This document shows, in pieces, positions 1-6,779 of a stretch of DNA of 9,786 nucleotides. This stretch comes from Deltaproteobacteria bacterium (GTDB lineage Bacteria > Desulfobacterota > Desulfobacteria > Desulfobacterales > SURF-7), in NCBI GenBank assembly GCA_019307665.1, contig JAFDJC010000104.1, positions 1-9,786 on the forward strand, in the 5' to 3' direction. The translations under genes were made by a program, and so were the position numbers. Numbering within the stretch: position 1 is the stretch's first letter; every line of letters starts with the position of its first letter. The notes beneath the pieces are model-generated. The model worked only from the letters and a program-made list of their open reading frames with translations. It did no database searches and had not been told where the DNA came from.

Positions 1-5
1 TTTAA

Positions 6-11
6 CTCCTT
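6..11 (-). promoter_or_regulatory. Possible ribosome binding site of a gene beyond the window edge
   Basis: Read on the minus strand, AAGGAG occurs 15 bases after the feoB stop codon. No start codon lies at the right distance inside the window, so if it is a Shine-Dalgarno site the next gene begins just outside. It would then be a third, closely spaced gene behind feoB. The motif is short and could be chance. Confidence 0.3.
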
Positions 12-26
12 TTCATAAAGGAAATC

Positions 27-2237
27 CTAATATCCCAGAAGCGAACCGGCTTGATAAAAAGCAACAGACAAGCTAAAGGCAAGCACTGTATTGAATATCA
101 TGGAAAACGCACCCCACTTCCACGAACCTGCCTCGCGTACAATACAAACCACAGTCACAAAACATGGAGCATAAAAGATAGTAAAGATGATTAAACTCAT
201 GGCGACTAAAGGACTCCACCCGGGGGCACTCGCCAGTGTTTCGGAAAGAGACCCGGTTTCTTCGGGATCCACTGCACCAAGCGAATATGCCGTACCCAGA
301 GTTGACACCACCACTTCTTTAGCTGCAAAACCGCCCACAAGGGCAATGTTGGTGCGCCAGTCAAACCCGGCGAGCTTTGTCAATCCCTCAAGGGCTGTGC
401 CCAGTCGACCGGCAACTGAATACTCCAGGGCTGACTCTGCTTCCTGTAAATCGATTATTGAAAACTGCTCTTTTAGTTCGTTTGCTTTCGGGGAGAGCAC
501 TGTATCCTTCCCGGCTGATTCAACTTCCTCTGTAATTGAGGATGGAGCTGAAGCCGACAAGGCCGTTCTTTTTTGTTCAAACAAGCTGGTTTGTGATTCC
601 GGCAGGCCGGGAAAGGTCATCATGGCCCATAAAACAATTGATATCCCAAGTATTACAGTTCCCGCCTTTTTAATATACTGCCATGTCCTTTCCCATGTGT
701 GAATAAAAAGACCCTTAAAGGTCGGAAAACGATAAGGTGGAAGCTCCATGACAAAAGGTGTTGATTCTCCCCTGATGATGGTTGTACGCAATAGCTTTGC
801 AACCAGAAGCGCTCCCAACCAGGCGGTCATCGTGATAATAACCATTATCATTGCTTCGTTTTCGGCAAAGAATGCGGCAACCAGAAGGGCAAATACCGGA
901 AGCTTGGCGCCACAGTTCATAAAGGGTACTGTTAAAAGTGTTGCAAGCCTTTCACGCGGAGATCTAAGGGTTCTGGTTGCCATAACACCCGGCACGGCGC
1001 AGCCGCCTGCGATTCCTCCGGATACAATAAAAGCCATGACAGAGCTGCCGTGCAGCCCAAACATCCTGAATATCCTGTCCAGCATAAAGGCAACCCTTGC
1101 TAAATAACCGGAATCCTCCAGAATTGAAATACCGAAAAACATGAACATAATAAGAGGAACAAAGCCGAGAACGCCACCTACACCGTCAATAATACCTGAA
1201 ACAATAAGAGATTTTAAAAGTCCCTCGGAAAGATGCGCGTCGGCAACCCCTCCAAGCCAGCCAAAAAAGCTCTCAAACCAGCCCACCGGCATTTCACTGT
1301 AAGTAAAAGTAAACTGATAAAGCCCAATCAGGACCGCAACCATGATAATGGGTCCCAAAAAGCGGTTCGTCACGACTTTATCTATCTTGTCGGAGGTCTG
1401 CAGCCTGTTCCGATCCTGACAATGCTTGATAACACCCTGTTTTAATACCGAGTTGATATATCCATACCGCTGATCTGCGATCATGGCTTCAGGATAGGTA
1501 TCCAGTGTTTCATTCAGGTGGCCGGACACTTTTTGAACAACCTGCTCGATTTCTTTTGATATGGAACTATCTGTTTCATGCCCGAGTTTTATAACCTGTT
1601 CATCCTTTTCCAGATATTTTAAGGCTGTCCAGCGAGCTTGATAAATGTTTGTTAAAAAATTATGCGCTTTGATTTTCTCTTCAAGTTCATTAAGTGCTTT
1701 ATCAATATCGTTTCCATAGGATATGGCAAGCGGGGCAGGAGTTCTATTTTTAATATTTGTCGCAACGGTCTTCATGAGTTCTTTTTTGCCCTTGCCGCTC
1801 CGGGCAATAGTGGGAATTACCGGAATGCCAAGAAGTCCGGAAAGTTTTTCGGTATTGATCTCGATGCCTCGTGTTTCAGCCACATCCATCATATTCAAGG
1901 CAATGCACACGGGGATCCCCATTTCCATGAACTGTAAGGTCAGATAAAGATTTCTCTCAAGGTTGGAAGCATCCACAATATTTACAACAATACCGGGCTT
2001 TTCATTTACTAGAAAATCCCTTGCCACCACTTCTTCCAGGGAATAAGCTGTAAGAGAATAGGTGCCTGGCAAATCAACAATGCTGAACCTGTTTCCATTG
2101 TTTGTATAGGTTCCCTGTTTTTTTTCAACCGTAACCCCGGGGTAATTACCCACATGCTGCCTTGCACCGGTAAGTTCGTTAAAAAGTGTTGTTTTACCGG
2201 AATTGGGATTACCAGCTAAAGCGACTGTTGCATCCAT
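27..2237 (-). CDS. feoB: FeoB, ferrous iron uptake GTPase/permease
   Basis: Inner-membrane Fe(II) transporter with an N-terminal cytoplasmic G domain and a C-terminal polytopic membrane domain. At 736 aa it is normal full length. G1 is GNPNSGKT (residues 9-16), the G2 Thr is at 36, G3 is DLPG (55-58), G4 is NMMD (115-118), and the G5 loop lies around 144-150. Residues ~170-285 form the helical spacer domain. The membrane part starts near 291 and carries the two conserved Gate motifs, GGCAVPG (411-417) and NCGAKLP (441-447), plus APCFVTV (690-696). A hydrophilic loop of about 60 residues (545-605) separates two membrane blocks. The ATG lies 6 nt after the feoA stop, and its Shine-Dalgarno sequence (GGAGGTG) sits inside the end of feoA, so translation is probably coupled. 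The family assignment is firm; Fe(II) specificity is known for the family and not shown here. Confidence 0.97.
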   Translation of the reverse strand: MDATVALAGNPNSGKTTLFNELTGARQHVGNYPGVTVEKKQGTYTNNGNRFSIVDLPGTYSLTAYSLEEVVARDFLVNEKPGIVVNIVDASNLERNLYLTLQFMEMGIPVCIALNMMDVAETRGIEINTEKLSGLLGIPVIPTIARSGKGKKELMKTVATNIKNRTPAPLAISYGNDIDKALNELEEKIKAHNFLTNIYQARWTALKYLEKDEQVIKLGHETDSSISKEIEQVVQKVSGHLNETLDTYPEAMIADQRYGYINSVLKQGVIKHCQDRNRLQTSDKIDKVVTNRFLGPIIMVAVLIGLYQFTFTYSEMPVGWFESFFGWLGGVADAHLSEGLLKSLIVSGIIDGVGGVLGFVPLIMFMFFGISILEDSGYLARVAFMLDRIFRMFGLHGSSVMAFIVSGGIAGGCAVPGVMATRTLRSPRERLATLLTVPFMNCGAKLPVFALLVAAFFAENEAMIMVIITMTAWLGALLVAKLLRTTIIRGESTPFVMELPPYRFPTFKGLFIHTWERTWQYIKKAGTVILGISIVLWAMMTFPGLPESQTSLFEQKRTALSASAPSSITEEVESAGKDTVLSPKANELKEQFSIIDLQEAESALEYSVAGRLGTALEGLTKLAGFDWRTNIALVGGFAAKEVVVSTLGTAYSLGAVDPEETGSLSETLASAPGWSPLVAMSLIIFTIFYAPCFVTVVCIVREAGSWKWGAFSMIFNTVLAFSLSVAFYQAGSLLGY

Positions 2238-2243
2238 TTTTTT

Positions 2244-2477
2244 TTATTTCACCTCCACTTCAATGTTATCAGCTTCGTTGTTCCGAAGCGTCAGGGTAAA
2301 CCCCATAATTCTTAAAGATACCGGATCATTAAGAGGTGCCCGACCCTGTATTCTAATTTCTGTTCCTTTCACAATTCCCATATCCCGGATTCTTCTGCCA
2401 AGTTCTCCATTGGCCTTAACAGCCGAGATAGTTCCGGTTTGGTTTATCTTCATTTGCCGCATATTTATTTTTGTCAT
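2244..2477 (-). CDS. feoA: FeoA, SH3-like accessory protein of ferrous iron uptake
   Basis: Small cytoplasmic partner of FeoB, 77 aa, the usual length. The FeoA-family pattern is clear: GRRIRDMGIVKGTEI (residues 27-41), then APLNDPVSLRIMG (47-59), then LTLRNNEADNIEVE (62-75), i.e. the SH3-like beta-barrel that is thought to act on the FeoB G domain. The ATG has a GGAG about 8 nt upstream. It is the first gene of the feoAB operon; the stop is 6 nt before the feoB ATG. Its promoter overlaps the long palindrome at 2501-2541, which suggests iron- or metal-dependent repression. Confidence 0.95.
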   Translation of the reverse strand: MTKINMRQMKINQTGTISAVKANGELGRRIRDMGIVKGTEIRIQGRAPLNDPVSLRIMGFTLTLRNNEADNIEVEVK

Positions 2478-2500
2478 TTTGACAGCTCCGTTTTATAAGA

Positions 2501-2541
2501 AATGTTTGGTATACATAAAAAAGTTATGTATACCAAACATT
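2501..2541. promoter_or_regulatory. Perfect 18-bp inverted repeat; probable DtxR-family operator of feoAB
   Basis: AATGTTTGGTATACATAA (2501-2518) and its exact reverse complement (2524-2541) flank a 5-nt centre. The right arm covers the likely -10 of the minus-strand feoAB promoter, and the left arm lies at and after the predicted start site. The repeat would therefore not form a hairpin in either the feoAB or the regulator transcript, which points to a DNA-level operator. Each arm also holds GTATAC and ATGT/ACAT symmetry, so two regulator dimers may bind. The adjacent DtxR-family gene is the obvious candidate repressor. Confidence 0.8.
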
Positions 2542-2553
2542 AACTTGTGTCAA
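2527..2553 (-). promoter_or_regulatory. Probable feoAB promoter
   Basis: On the minus strand a perfect TTGACA (-35, 2548-2553) is followed after 15 nt by TATACA (-10, 2527-2532). Other register choices in the same AT-rich stretch give 16-17 nt spacing with weaker hexamers. The start site would be near 2520, leaving a leader of about 43 nt before feoA. The -10 lies wholly inside the palindrome. Confidence 0.55.
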
Positions 2554-2586
2554 GATAAAATTTAGGCATAAATGAATTTTATCAGT

Positions 2587-2615
2587 TTGACTTATTAAGT
2601 ATGGCATGATAGCCT
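2587..2615 (+). promoter_or_regulatory. Weak candidate promoter of the DtxR-family gene
   Basis: TTGACT (2587-2592), 17 nt, then TAGCCT (2610-2615) with a preceding TGA that could act as an extended -10. The predicted start near 2622 leaves room for the ribosome binding site at 2634-2637. The -10 is poor, so this is tentative. Confidence 0.3.
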
Positions 2616-2641
2616 ATTAACTAACTTTGCATAGAGGCAAT

Positions 2642-3142
2642 ATGAATAAAAAAATTGAACTTTCAGAAAGTTTAGAAGATTATCTGGAGATTATACTAAA
2701 TTTACAGAATGCGCATAAAGTGGCCAGGTCAAAAGACATTGCCGAAAAAATGGGAATTAAACGAGGCTCTGTAACAGGAACGCTAAAAAATTTAGCTCAA
2801 AAAGGCCTGATAAACTATGAATCATACGGATTTATCACACTAACTCCAGAAGGCACTAAAATTGCTAAGGAAATTAAACTGCGCCATGAAGTAATTAAAG
2901 ATTTTCTCTTCCGCGTATTGCAAATTGAAGATAAAAAAGCTGATGCAACAGCCTGCCGCATGGAACATGCTATGGACAGGCCGACTGTTAATATGCTTGT
3001 AAAATTTATTGATTTTATAGATAATTGCCCCAGAGCAGGTGCCGATTGGATGCAGGCGTTTAACAATTTCTGCTCAACAGAAAAGCCTGACAGGAAAAAA
3101 TGTAAAAGCTGCCTTGCGCAGTGCATAGCACAGTTTAAGTAA
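2642..3142 (+). CDS. DtxR/MntR/IdeR-family metal-dependent transcriptional regulator
   Basis: Cytoplasmic dimeric repressor that binds DNA when loaded with Fe(II) or Mn(II). The ATG at 2642 (166 aa) is preferred because GAGG (2634-2637) sits 4 nt upstream; a longer reading from a TTG at 2627 would bury that site. Residues ~8-70 form the winged helix-turn-helix (SKDIAEKMGIKRGSVTGTLKNL, split here as SKDIAEKMGI and KRGSVTGTLKNL). The dimer/metal domain has RHEVIKDFL (81-89) and C105-x-x-E108-H109. The ligand set looks mixed: D13 and E16 line up with MntR Asp8/Glu11, while C105 matches DtxR/IdeR Cys102. The SH3 domain is absent, as in short family members. The tail adds cysteines C129, C144, C154, C157 and C161. 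Divergent from feoAB across the palindrome, it is probably the iron-responsive repressor of that operon. Confidence 0.92.
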   Translation: MNKKIELSESLEDYLEIILNLQNAHKVARSKDIAEKMGIKRGSVTGTLKNLAQKGLINYESYGFITLTPEGTKIAKEIKLRHEVIKDFLFRVLQIEDKKADATACRMEHAMDRPTVNMLVKFIDFIDNCPRAGADWMQAFNNFCSTEKPDRKKCKSCLAQCIAQFK

Positions 3143-3166
3143 AAACATTAACGATTTACTTGCCCC

Positions 3167-3199
3167 AAGCCCCCTGTTTTGTTAACAGAGGGCTTTTTT
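3167..3199 (+). terminator. Rho-independent terminator of the DtxR-family gene
   Basis: Hairpin arms AAGCCCCCTGTT (3167-3178) and AACAGAGGGCTT (3184-3195) pair with one mismatch around a 5-nt loop, followed by a run of T to 3199. It lies 24 nt after the regulator's stop and just before the end of the convergent cytochrome gene. On the minus strand no T-run follows, so it should work mainly for the plus-strand gene. Confidence 0.85.
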
Positions 3200-3216
3200 C
3201 TTTATTAATAGGGTTG

Positions 3217-4599
3217 TTAATAGGGTGCCGAACTTATCACAGGACTGTATTTTTCAACCCTTCCGGTCTCTATACGGTTTTTATAAATGTTCTCCATATC
3301 CTGGTAGACTTGGAAGACCTGGAAGAACCCGTGCCAGTGCGCATAATCCGGTGCGTTCATAGCCGCACCCTGGCGAGCCCGGCGACCTGTATGGTGCCAG
3401 AGATAATATTCCAGTTCCTGGAAGCCGTCCTGCCAGGGATCAGGTCCCAGCAGTTTTTTATCGGCCAGTTCTTTCTTCATCTTCACGGCGCCGTCCCAGA
3501 AAGTGTTGTACAGACCTACGGAATTGTCCAGCATATCGCGCTGTGTTTTGATATGGGAAGGTCCGTGGCAGTTGGCACAAACCTTTTTCATGTTCTCCTC
3601 GCCTTTGATACCCTCTCCGCGATTGCCGGAGCGCACCACGGATTTTTTGTGCATCAGGTCCCATTTCAGCCGTTCCTGCACGTTGTGGGTAGTGGCCAGA
3701 TTGCCGATACCGCTCATGTGGCAGGTAGCGCAGGTTGGGGCTGTATAGTCACCCGGCTCCCAGGCGTCCGGCGGGCTGTCGAATTCCCAATCTTCTCCCT
3801 GGGTTTGGTACAACTGGCCGTGCTTGCTCTCCAGATAAATCTCGACGTTGGGATGATCCGGTCCCAGATGGCAGGCTCCGCATGCTTCAGGTTTGCGGGC
3901 ATCGGATTTCTTGAATGAATGCCGTTCGTGGCACACCGTACAGGTGCCAATCGAGCCATCCGGATAGATGGTGCCCACTCCGCCGGGCCAGGTTTCGTTG
4001 ATAGGCTTGTTGTCCGGTCCCAGTTCAACCTGCGTGCCGTGACAAGGCTGACATCCTGAGGCGCGAGGGGCGCGTTCAAAGTTGGTCGCTTCTTTTGGAG
4101 TGCCATAGACCCAGGAAAATTTTTTATTGGTCATGAACCCCCCGCCTTCGTAATAGAACTGAAGTTTGCTGAGGCCGGCTCTTTCGGGACTCGTCACCGC
4201 TCCGCTGGCTAATTCGGCGTGGCCGCTTTTAAGAAACTGTTCCACTTCCTGTGGATGACAGCGGGAGCAGGTCTTGGAAGATACCATGGGCGAAATAAAG
4301 GTGCTCGTGCCTTTGATTCCTTCGCACTGACTGGCCATGGGAGATGATTTTTCCACGACATGACAGTCGTAGCATGACACTCCGGCATGGCTCATCCGGC
4401 TGGTTTTCCATCCTTCCACTGTACCGGGTATTTTTTTGGCGTGGCACTCGATACAATTGAGTGCTTCCTTGGTAAAGCCTCGTTTAATGACCAATTCTTT
4501 GGGAATGTTGAGATATTCTTCAGCGCCGATTGTTGCGGTCATGGCGACTAACAGCAAAGACAGAACTAATATCCCTATTTTGCCTGGCGTCAGCTTCAT
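3217..4599 (-). CDS. Octaheme cytochrome c, hydroxylamine oxidoreductase-like
   Basis: Periplasmic multiheme cytochrome of 460 aa. A Sec signal peptide is clear (hydrophobic ~9-22, probable cleavage after A26). Eight CXXCH motifs begin at C49, C76, C111, C183, C220, C240, C290 and C341. Heme number, spacing and the C-terminal HHTGRRARQGAAMNAPDY segment (402-419) followed by HWHGF fit the HAO-like octaheme family, not NrfA (no CXXCK). It is shorter than the ~570 aa precursor of nitrifier HAO. Family members oxidise hydroxylamine or, in anaerobes such as Campylobacterota, run reductively on nitrite/hydroxylamine; the direction here is inference. Whether Y419 corresponds to the Tyr that cross-links to the P460 heme needs alignment. 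A strong AGGAGG precedes the ATG. It follows the tetraheme quinol dehydrogenase gene by 65 nt, its likely electron donor in the same operon. GC content is visibly above its neighbours. Confidence 0.88.
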   Translation of the reverse strand: MKLTPGKIGILVLSLLLVAMTATIGAEEYLNIPKELVIKRGFTKEALNCIECHAKKIPGTVEGWKTSRMSHAGVSCYDCHVVEKSSPMASQCEGIKGTSTFISPMVSSKTCSRCHPQEVEQFLKSGHAELASGAVTSPERAGLSKLQFYYEGGGFMTNKKFSWVYGTPKEATNFERAPRASGCQPCHGTQVELGPDNKPINETWPGGVGTIYPDGSIGTCTVCHERHSFKKSDARKPEACGACHLGPDHPNVEIYLESKHGQLYQTQGEDWEFDSPPDAWEPGDYTAPTCATCHMSGIGNLATTHNVQERLKWDLMHKKSVVRSGNRGEGIKGEENMKKVCANCHGPSHIKTQRDMLDNSVGLYNTFWDGAVKMKKELADKKLLGPDPWQDGFQELEYYLWHHTGRRARQGAAMNAPDYAHWHGFFQVFQVYQDMENIYKNRIETGRVEKYSPVISSAPY

Positions 4600-4664
4600 A
4601 CCCTCCTCCTTTTGTTTAATGCATATTTATAATGAACAATTCGGTTAAACTTGAGATATTAAAA

Positions 4665-5234
4665 TTAAATTTGTTTCTTAAAGTATCGATTCACCATCTC
4701 AGCCATATTTTTATGCCCTACGTGTGGATGGCAATCGGCACATTTCTTGGTTGTATCTCCCCGCAGGTAGGTACGGTGGGCCAAAAATCCGCCCCTGGGC
4801 ATTCCCGGAGCTGCATCCAACCGGTGGTGGCAGCGACGGCAGGCTGAATCATAGGTGAACTTTGCCCTGCGCTTTTCTGAATTACCCATCCAATCAAACT
4901 TTTCCACATCAAGGATTATATTTTGGATCACGTCACTGGTGCCGGTGACGGCCTTGGCGGTTACATACTCGACAAAACTTCCGTGGGGCAAATGGCAATC
5001 CACGCATTGAGCAGCGAATCCCTGGGGATTCTCCCCCCCGTGAACCGATTGGGTCCAAGAATTGCGAAAGGGCGTCATGGCATGGCACGAGACACAAAAG
5101 GTATCGGTGTTGGTGGTTTCAATCATAAAACCCGAAGCCAGCACCGTCAGTGTCATCAGCGCCACTCCGATGATCAGGCCAAACACCCAGCCTTTTTTGC
5201 TTCCTGATTTTTCAATTTTTTGCGGAGGTGTCAT
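4665..5234 (-). CDS. NapC/NrfH/NirT-family tetraheme cytochrome c, quinol dehydrogenase
   Basis: Membrane-anchored periplasmic electron carrier of 189 aa, the usual size of this family. A lysine-rich N-terminus precedes one membrane segment (~15-37) that should stay uncleaved as anchor. Four CXXCH motifs begin at C47, C77, C132 and C165. The first reads CVSCHAM, the NapC/NrfH-type heme 1 motif with a nearby Met, next to the quinol site. Family members pass electrons from menaquinol to a periplasmic multiheme reductase. The gene lies directly before the HAO-like octaheme gene, as haoC lies with haoA in some Campylobacterota, so it probably feeds that enzyme. AAAGGAAA lies 7-8 nt before the ATG. 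The exact subfamily (NapC, NrfH or CycB/HaoC) cannot be settled by eye. Confidence 0.92.
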   Translation of the reverse strand: MTPPQKIEKSGSKKGWVFGLIIGVALMTLTVLASGFMIETTNTDTFCVSCHAMTPFRNSWTQSVHGGENPQGFAAQCVDCHLPHGSFVEYVTAKAVTGTSDVIQNIILDVEKFDWMGNSEKRRAKFTYDSACRRCHHRLDAAPGMPRGGFLAHRTYLRGDTTKKCADCHPHVGHKNMAEMVNRYFKKQI

Positions 5235-5339
5235 CCCATCATTTCCTTTGAATTTGTGGGATTAAAAAAAGCAGCGATCCACTTTCATCGCTTCCCAAAC
5301 GTTCTCCAGACGGTCAATAGAACCACACTATCTTTTTTT

Positions 5340-5368
5340 GCTTGTTGAACTTCTTTTGGCTTGTTGAA
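5340..5368. repeat. Two 10-bp direct repeats in the cytochrome operon leader
   Basis: GCTTGTTGAA occurs at 5340-5349 and again at 5359-5368, 19 bp apart, just downstream of the predicted start site of the NapC-like/HAO-like operon. The near two-turn spacing puts both copies on the same face of the helix, which would suit a regulator; chance is possible in AT-rich DNA. Confidence 0.5.
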
Positions 5369-5392
5369 TTAGGACAAAATATTATTTTGGGT

Positions 5393-5421
5393 AATTTAGA
5401 ATACAGCCTTTTTTTTGTCAA
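5393..5421 (-). promoter_or_regulatory. Probable promoter of the tetraheme-octaheme cytochrome operon
   Basis: On the minus strand TTGACA (5416-5421), a 17-nt spacer that begins with a run of seven A, then TAAATT (5393-5398). The start site would be near 5386, giving an untranslated leader of about 150 nt before the tetraheme gene. The leader contains the direct repeats at 5340-5368. Confidence 0.6.
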
Positions 5422-5450
5422 GAGAAAAAATATTGCTGTTTTTCTTCAGA

Positions 5451-5486
5451 TTAGTCAGGATTAATAACAGGATAACCTGACACTAA
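5451..5486. repeat. Imperfect inverted repeat between permease end and cytochrome promoter
   Basis: TTAGTCAGG (5451-5459) pairs with CCTGACACTAA (5476-5486) apart from a 2-nt bulge, around a 16-nt AT-rich loop. It lies 24 nt after the permease stop and about 30 bp upstream of the cytochrome -35. It could be a weak 3' hairpin of the permease mRNA or an upstream regulator site; no T-run follows on the minus strand. Confidence 0.35.
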
Positions 5487-5510
5487 TTAACGAGGTCTGT
5501 TATATAGCGA

Positions 5511-6749
5511 TCAGTTTACAATAGTATATCCTGCAAAAGTTATTGCAGATTTTACCTGGTCAATCATACTGTTGTCGGTAATATCAAAGGTTACTTTTTT
5601 ACCGTCAAGGTCAACCGATACGTTTGATGTGCCGCCAACACCTTCTACAGCCTTCCGCACCGAATTTGAGCAGTGCGAGCAGGTCATTCCTGACACGTTT
5701 AGTATAATTTTTTCAGCCATATCGATACCCTTCCTTTTTATTCGGTCAATGATATTTTGATTGATATAAAACCATCCCAGCATCATGCCAAGAATTACTG
5801 AGCCTCCAAGTTTTAGCCATTCAGGAAGCATTTCCATATCATGCAGCATAATTATTTTATTAAAACCGTATTTTGCCACAAAAAGATTTAACATGTATCC
5901 AAGAGACAGGCTCGCTATCGAAATGACGGCAAGATATACGATTGTCGACTTTTTACCGATCACACCCACGATGGCCGATATGCTTATTGCATTTGTTGCC
6001 GGTCCGGTTAAGAGAAATACAAGTGCCGCACCCGGTGACATTCCTTTCATTATCAGCGATGCGGCAATAGGAGTAGAGGCTGATGCGCAGACATACATCG
6101 GGATTCCGATTACAAGCATCAACAGCATGGAAAGAAAGTCACTTCCCATGTAGGTTTCAAAAAAACCATCAGGAACGAACACGGCGATAAACCCTGCGAT
6201 CACTATACCGACAAGAAGCGGGTTGGCAATGGAGCCAAGGAGCTCGTATTCCATGTAGCTGAAAATAGACCTGGCACGATCCTTAACACTCTCTTTATTG
6301 TTATTTTTATGCATCGGAAGCATGGTTCCATTCTCATTTTTCCCGATTATATTGACCAAAATACCGGCGGCTAAAGCAGTAATCAGAGATGTGATAATCC
6401 TGAACACTCCGAAAACCCAGCCCAAAAGGGAATAAGTGATCATGAAACTGTCTGCTCCGACTTGCGGTGTTGCAACCAAAAATGATACTACCGAACCCTT
6501 TGAGGCGCCGCTGTTTTTTATTGACACAGCAACCGGAACCACACCGCATGAACAGATCGGAAGAGGAATACCGAACAGGGTCGATTTTATTACAGAGCCA
6601 AACGAATTTTTTCCTAGATGGCGTCTTATTATTGATTCAGGAAACAGGATGTGAAGAATTCCTGCTACTAAAAATCCGAAAAGAAGATAGATTGCAACCT
6701 CGTTATAAAAGATTCCAATTTCTTTTATAAAATTTATAAAAAATTCCAT
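5511..6749 (-). CDS. SO_0444-type metal efflux permease with C-terminal HMA domain
   Basis: Polytopic inner-membrane permease of 412 aa. Two conserved motifs mark the family: PICSCGVVPVA (64-74) and YVCASASTPIAA (219-230), each with cysteines inside membrane segments. About eight to ten hydrophobic segments span ~15-335, with a charged loop at ~137-165. Residues 345-412 form an HMA domain with MTCSHC (355-360), the Cu(I)-binding CXXC of Atx1/CopZ-like chaperones. Homologues named SO_0444 family export copper or zinc. The HMA tail and the CsoR gene 30 nt upstream argue for Cu(I) here; that is inference. AGGAG lies 8 nt before the ATG. The upstream csoR gene and its operator suggest metal-induced expression as a two-gene operon. 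Confidence 0.88.
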   Translation of the reverse strand: MEFFINFIKEIGIFYNEVAIYLLFGFLVAGILHILFPESIIRRHLGKNSFGSVIKSTLFGIPLPICSCGVVPVAVSIKNSGASKGSVVSFLVATPQVGADSFMITYSLLGWVFGVFRIITSLITALAAGILVNIIGKNENGTMLPMHKNNNKESVKDRARSIFSYMEYELLGSIANPLLVGIVIAGFIAVFVPDGFFETYMGSDFLSMLLMLVIGIPMYVCASASTPIAASLIMKGMSPGAALVFLLTGPATNAISISAIVGVIGKKSTIVYLAVISIASLSLGYMLNLFVAKYGFNKIIMLHDMEMLPEWLKLGGSVILGMMLGWFYINQNIIDRIKRKGIDMAEKIILNVSGMTCSHCSNSVRKAVEGVGGTSNVSVDLDGKKVTFDITDNSMIDQVKSAITFAGYTIVN

Positions 6750-6779
6750 CAGTTAAACTCCTGTTCACTATTCGCTGTA

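Noticed and set aside
187..702. 171-codon plus-strand open frame opposite feoB
   Set aside because: Antisense to the conserved membrane domain of FeoB, with low-complexity Ser/Ala content and no domain.
2627..2641. TTG start giving five more residues on the DtxR-family protein
   Set aside because: The GAGG at 2634-2637 is correctly spaced only for the ATG at 2642 and would lie inside the longer reading.
3167..3195. The hairpin as a bidirectional terminator serving the cytochrome operon too
   Set aside because: On the minus strand the hairpin is followed by GGGGCAAG and not by a T-run.
3160..3918. 252-codon plus-strand open frame opposite the octaheme cytochrome gene
   Set aside because: It starts inside the terminator region and lies antisense to eight CXXCH motifs; long shadow frames are expected in this GC-richer gene.
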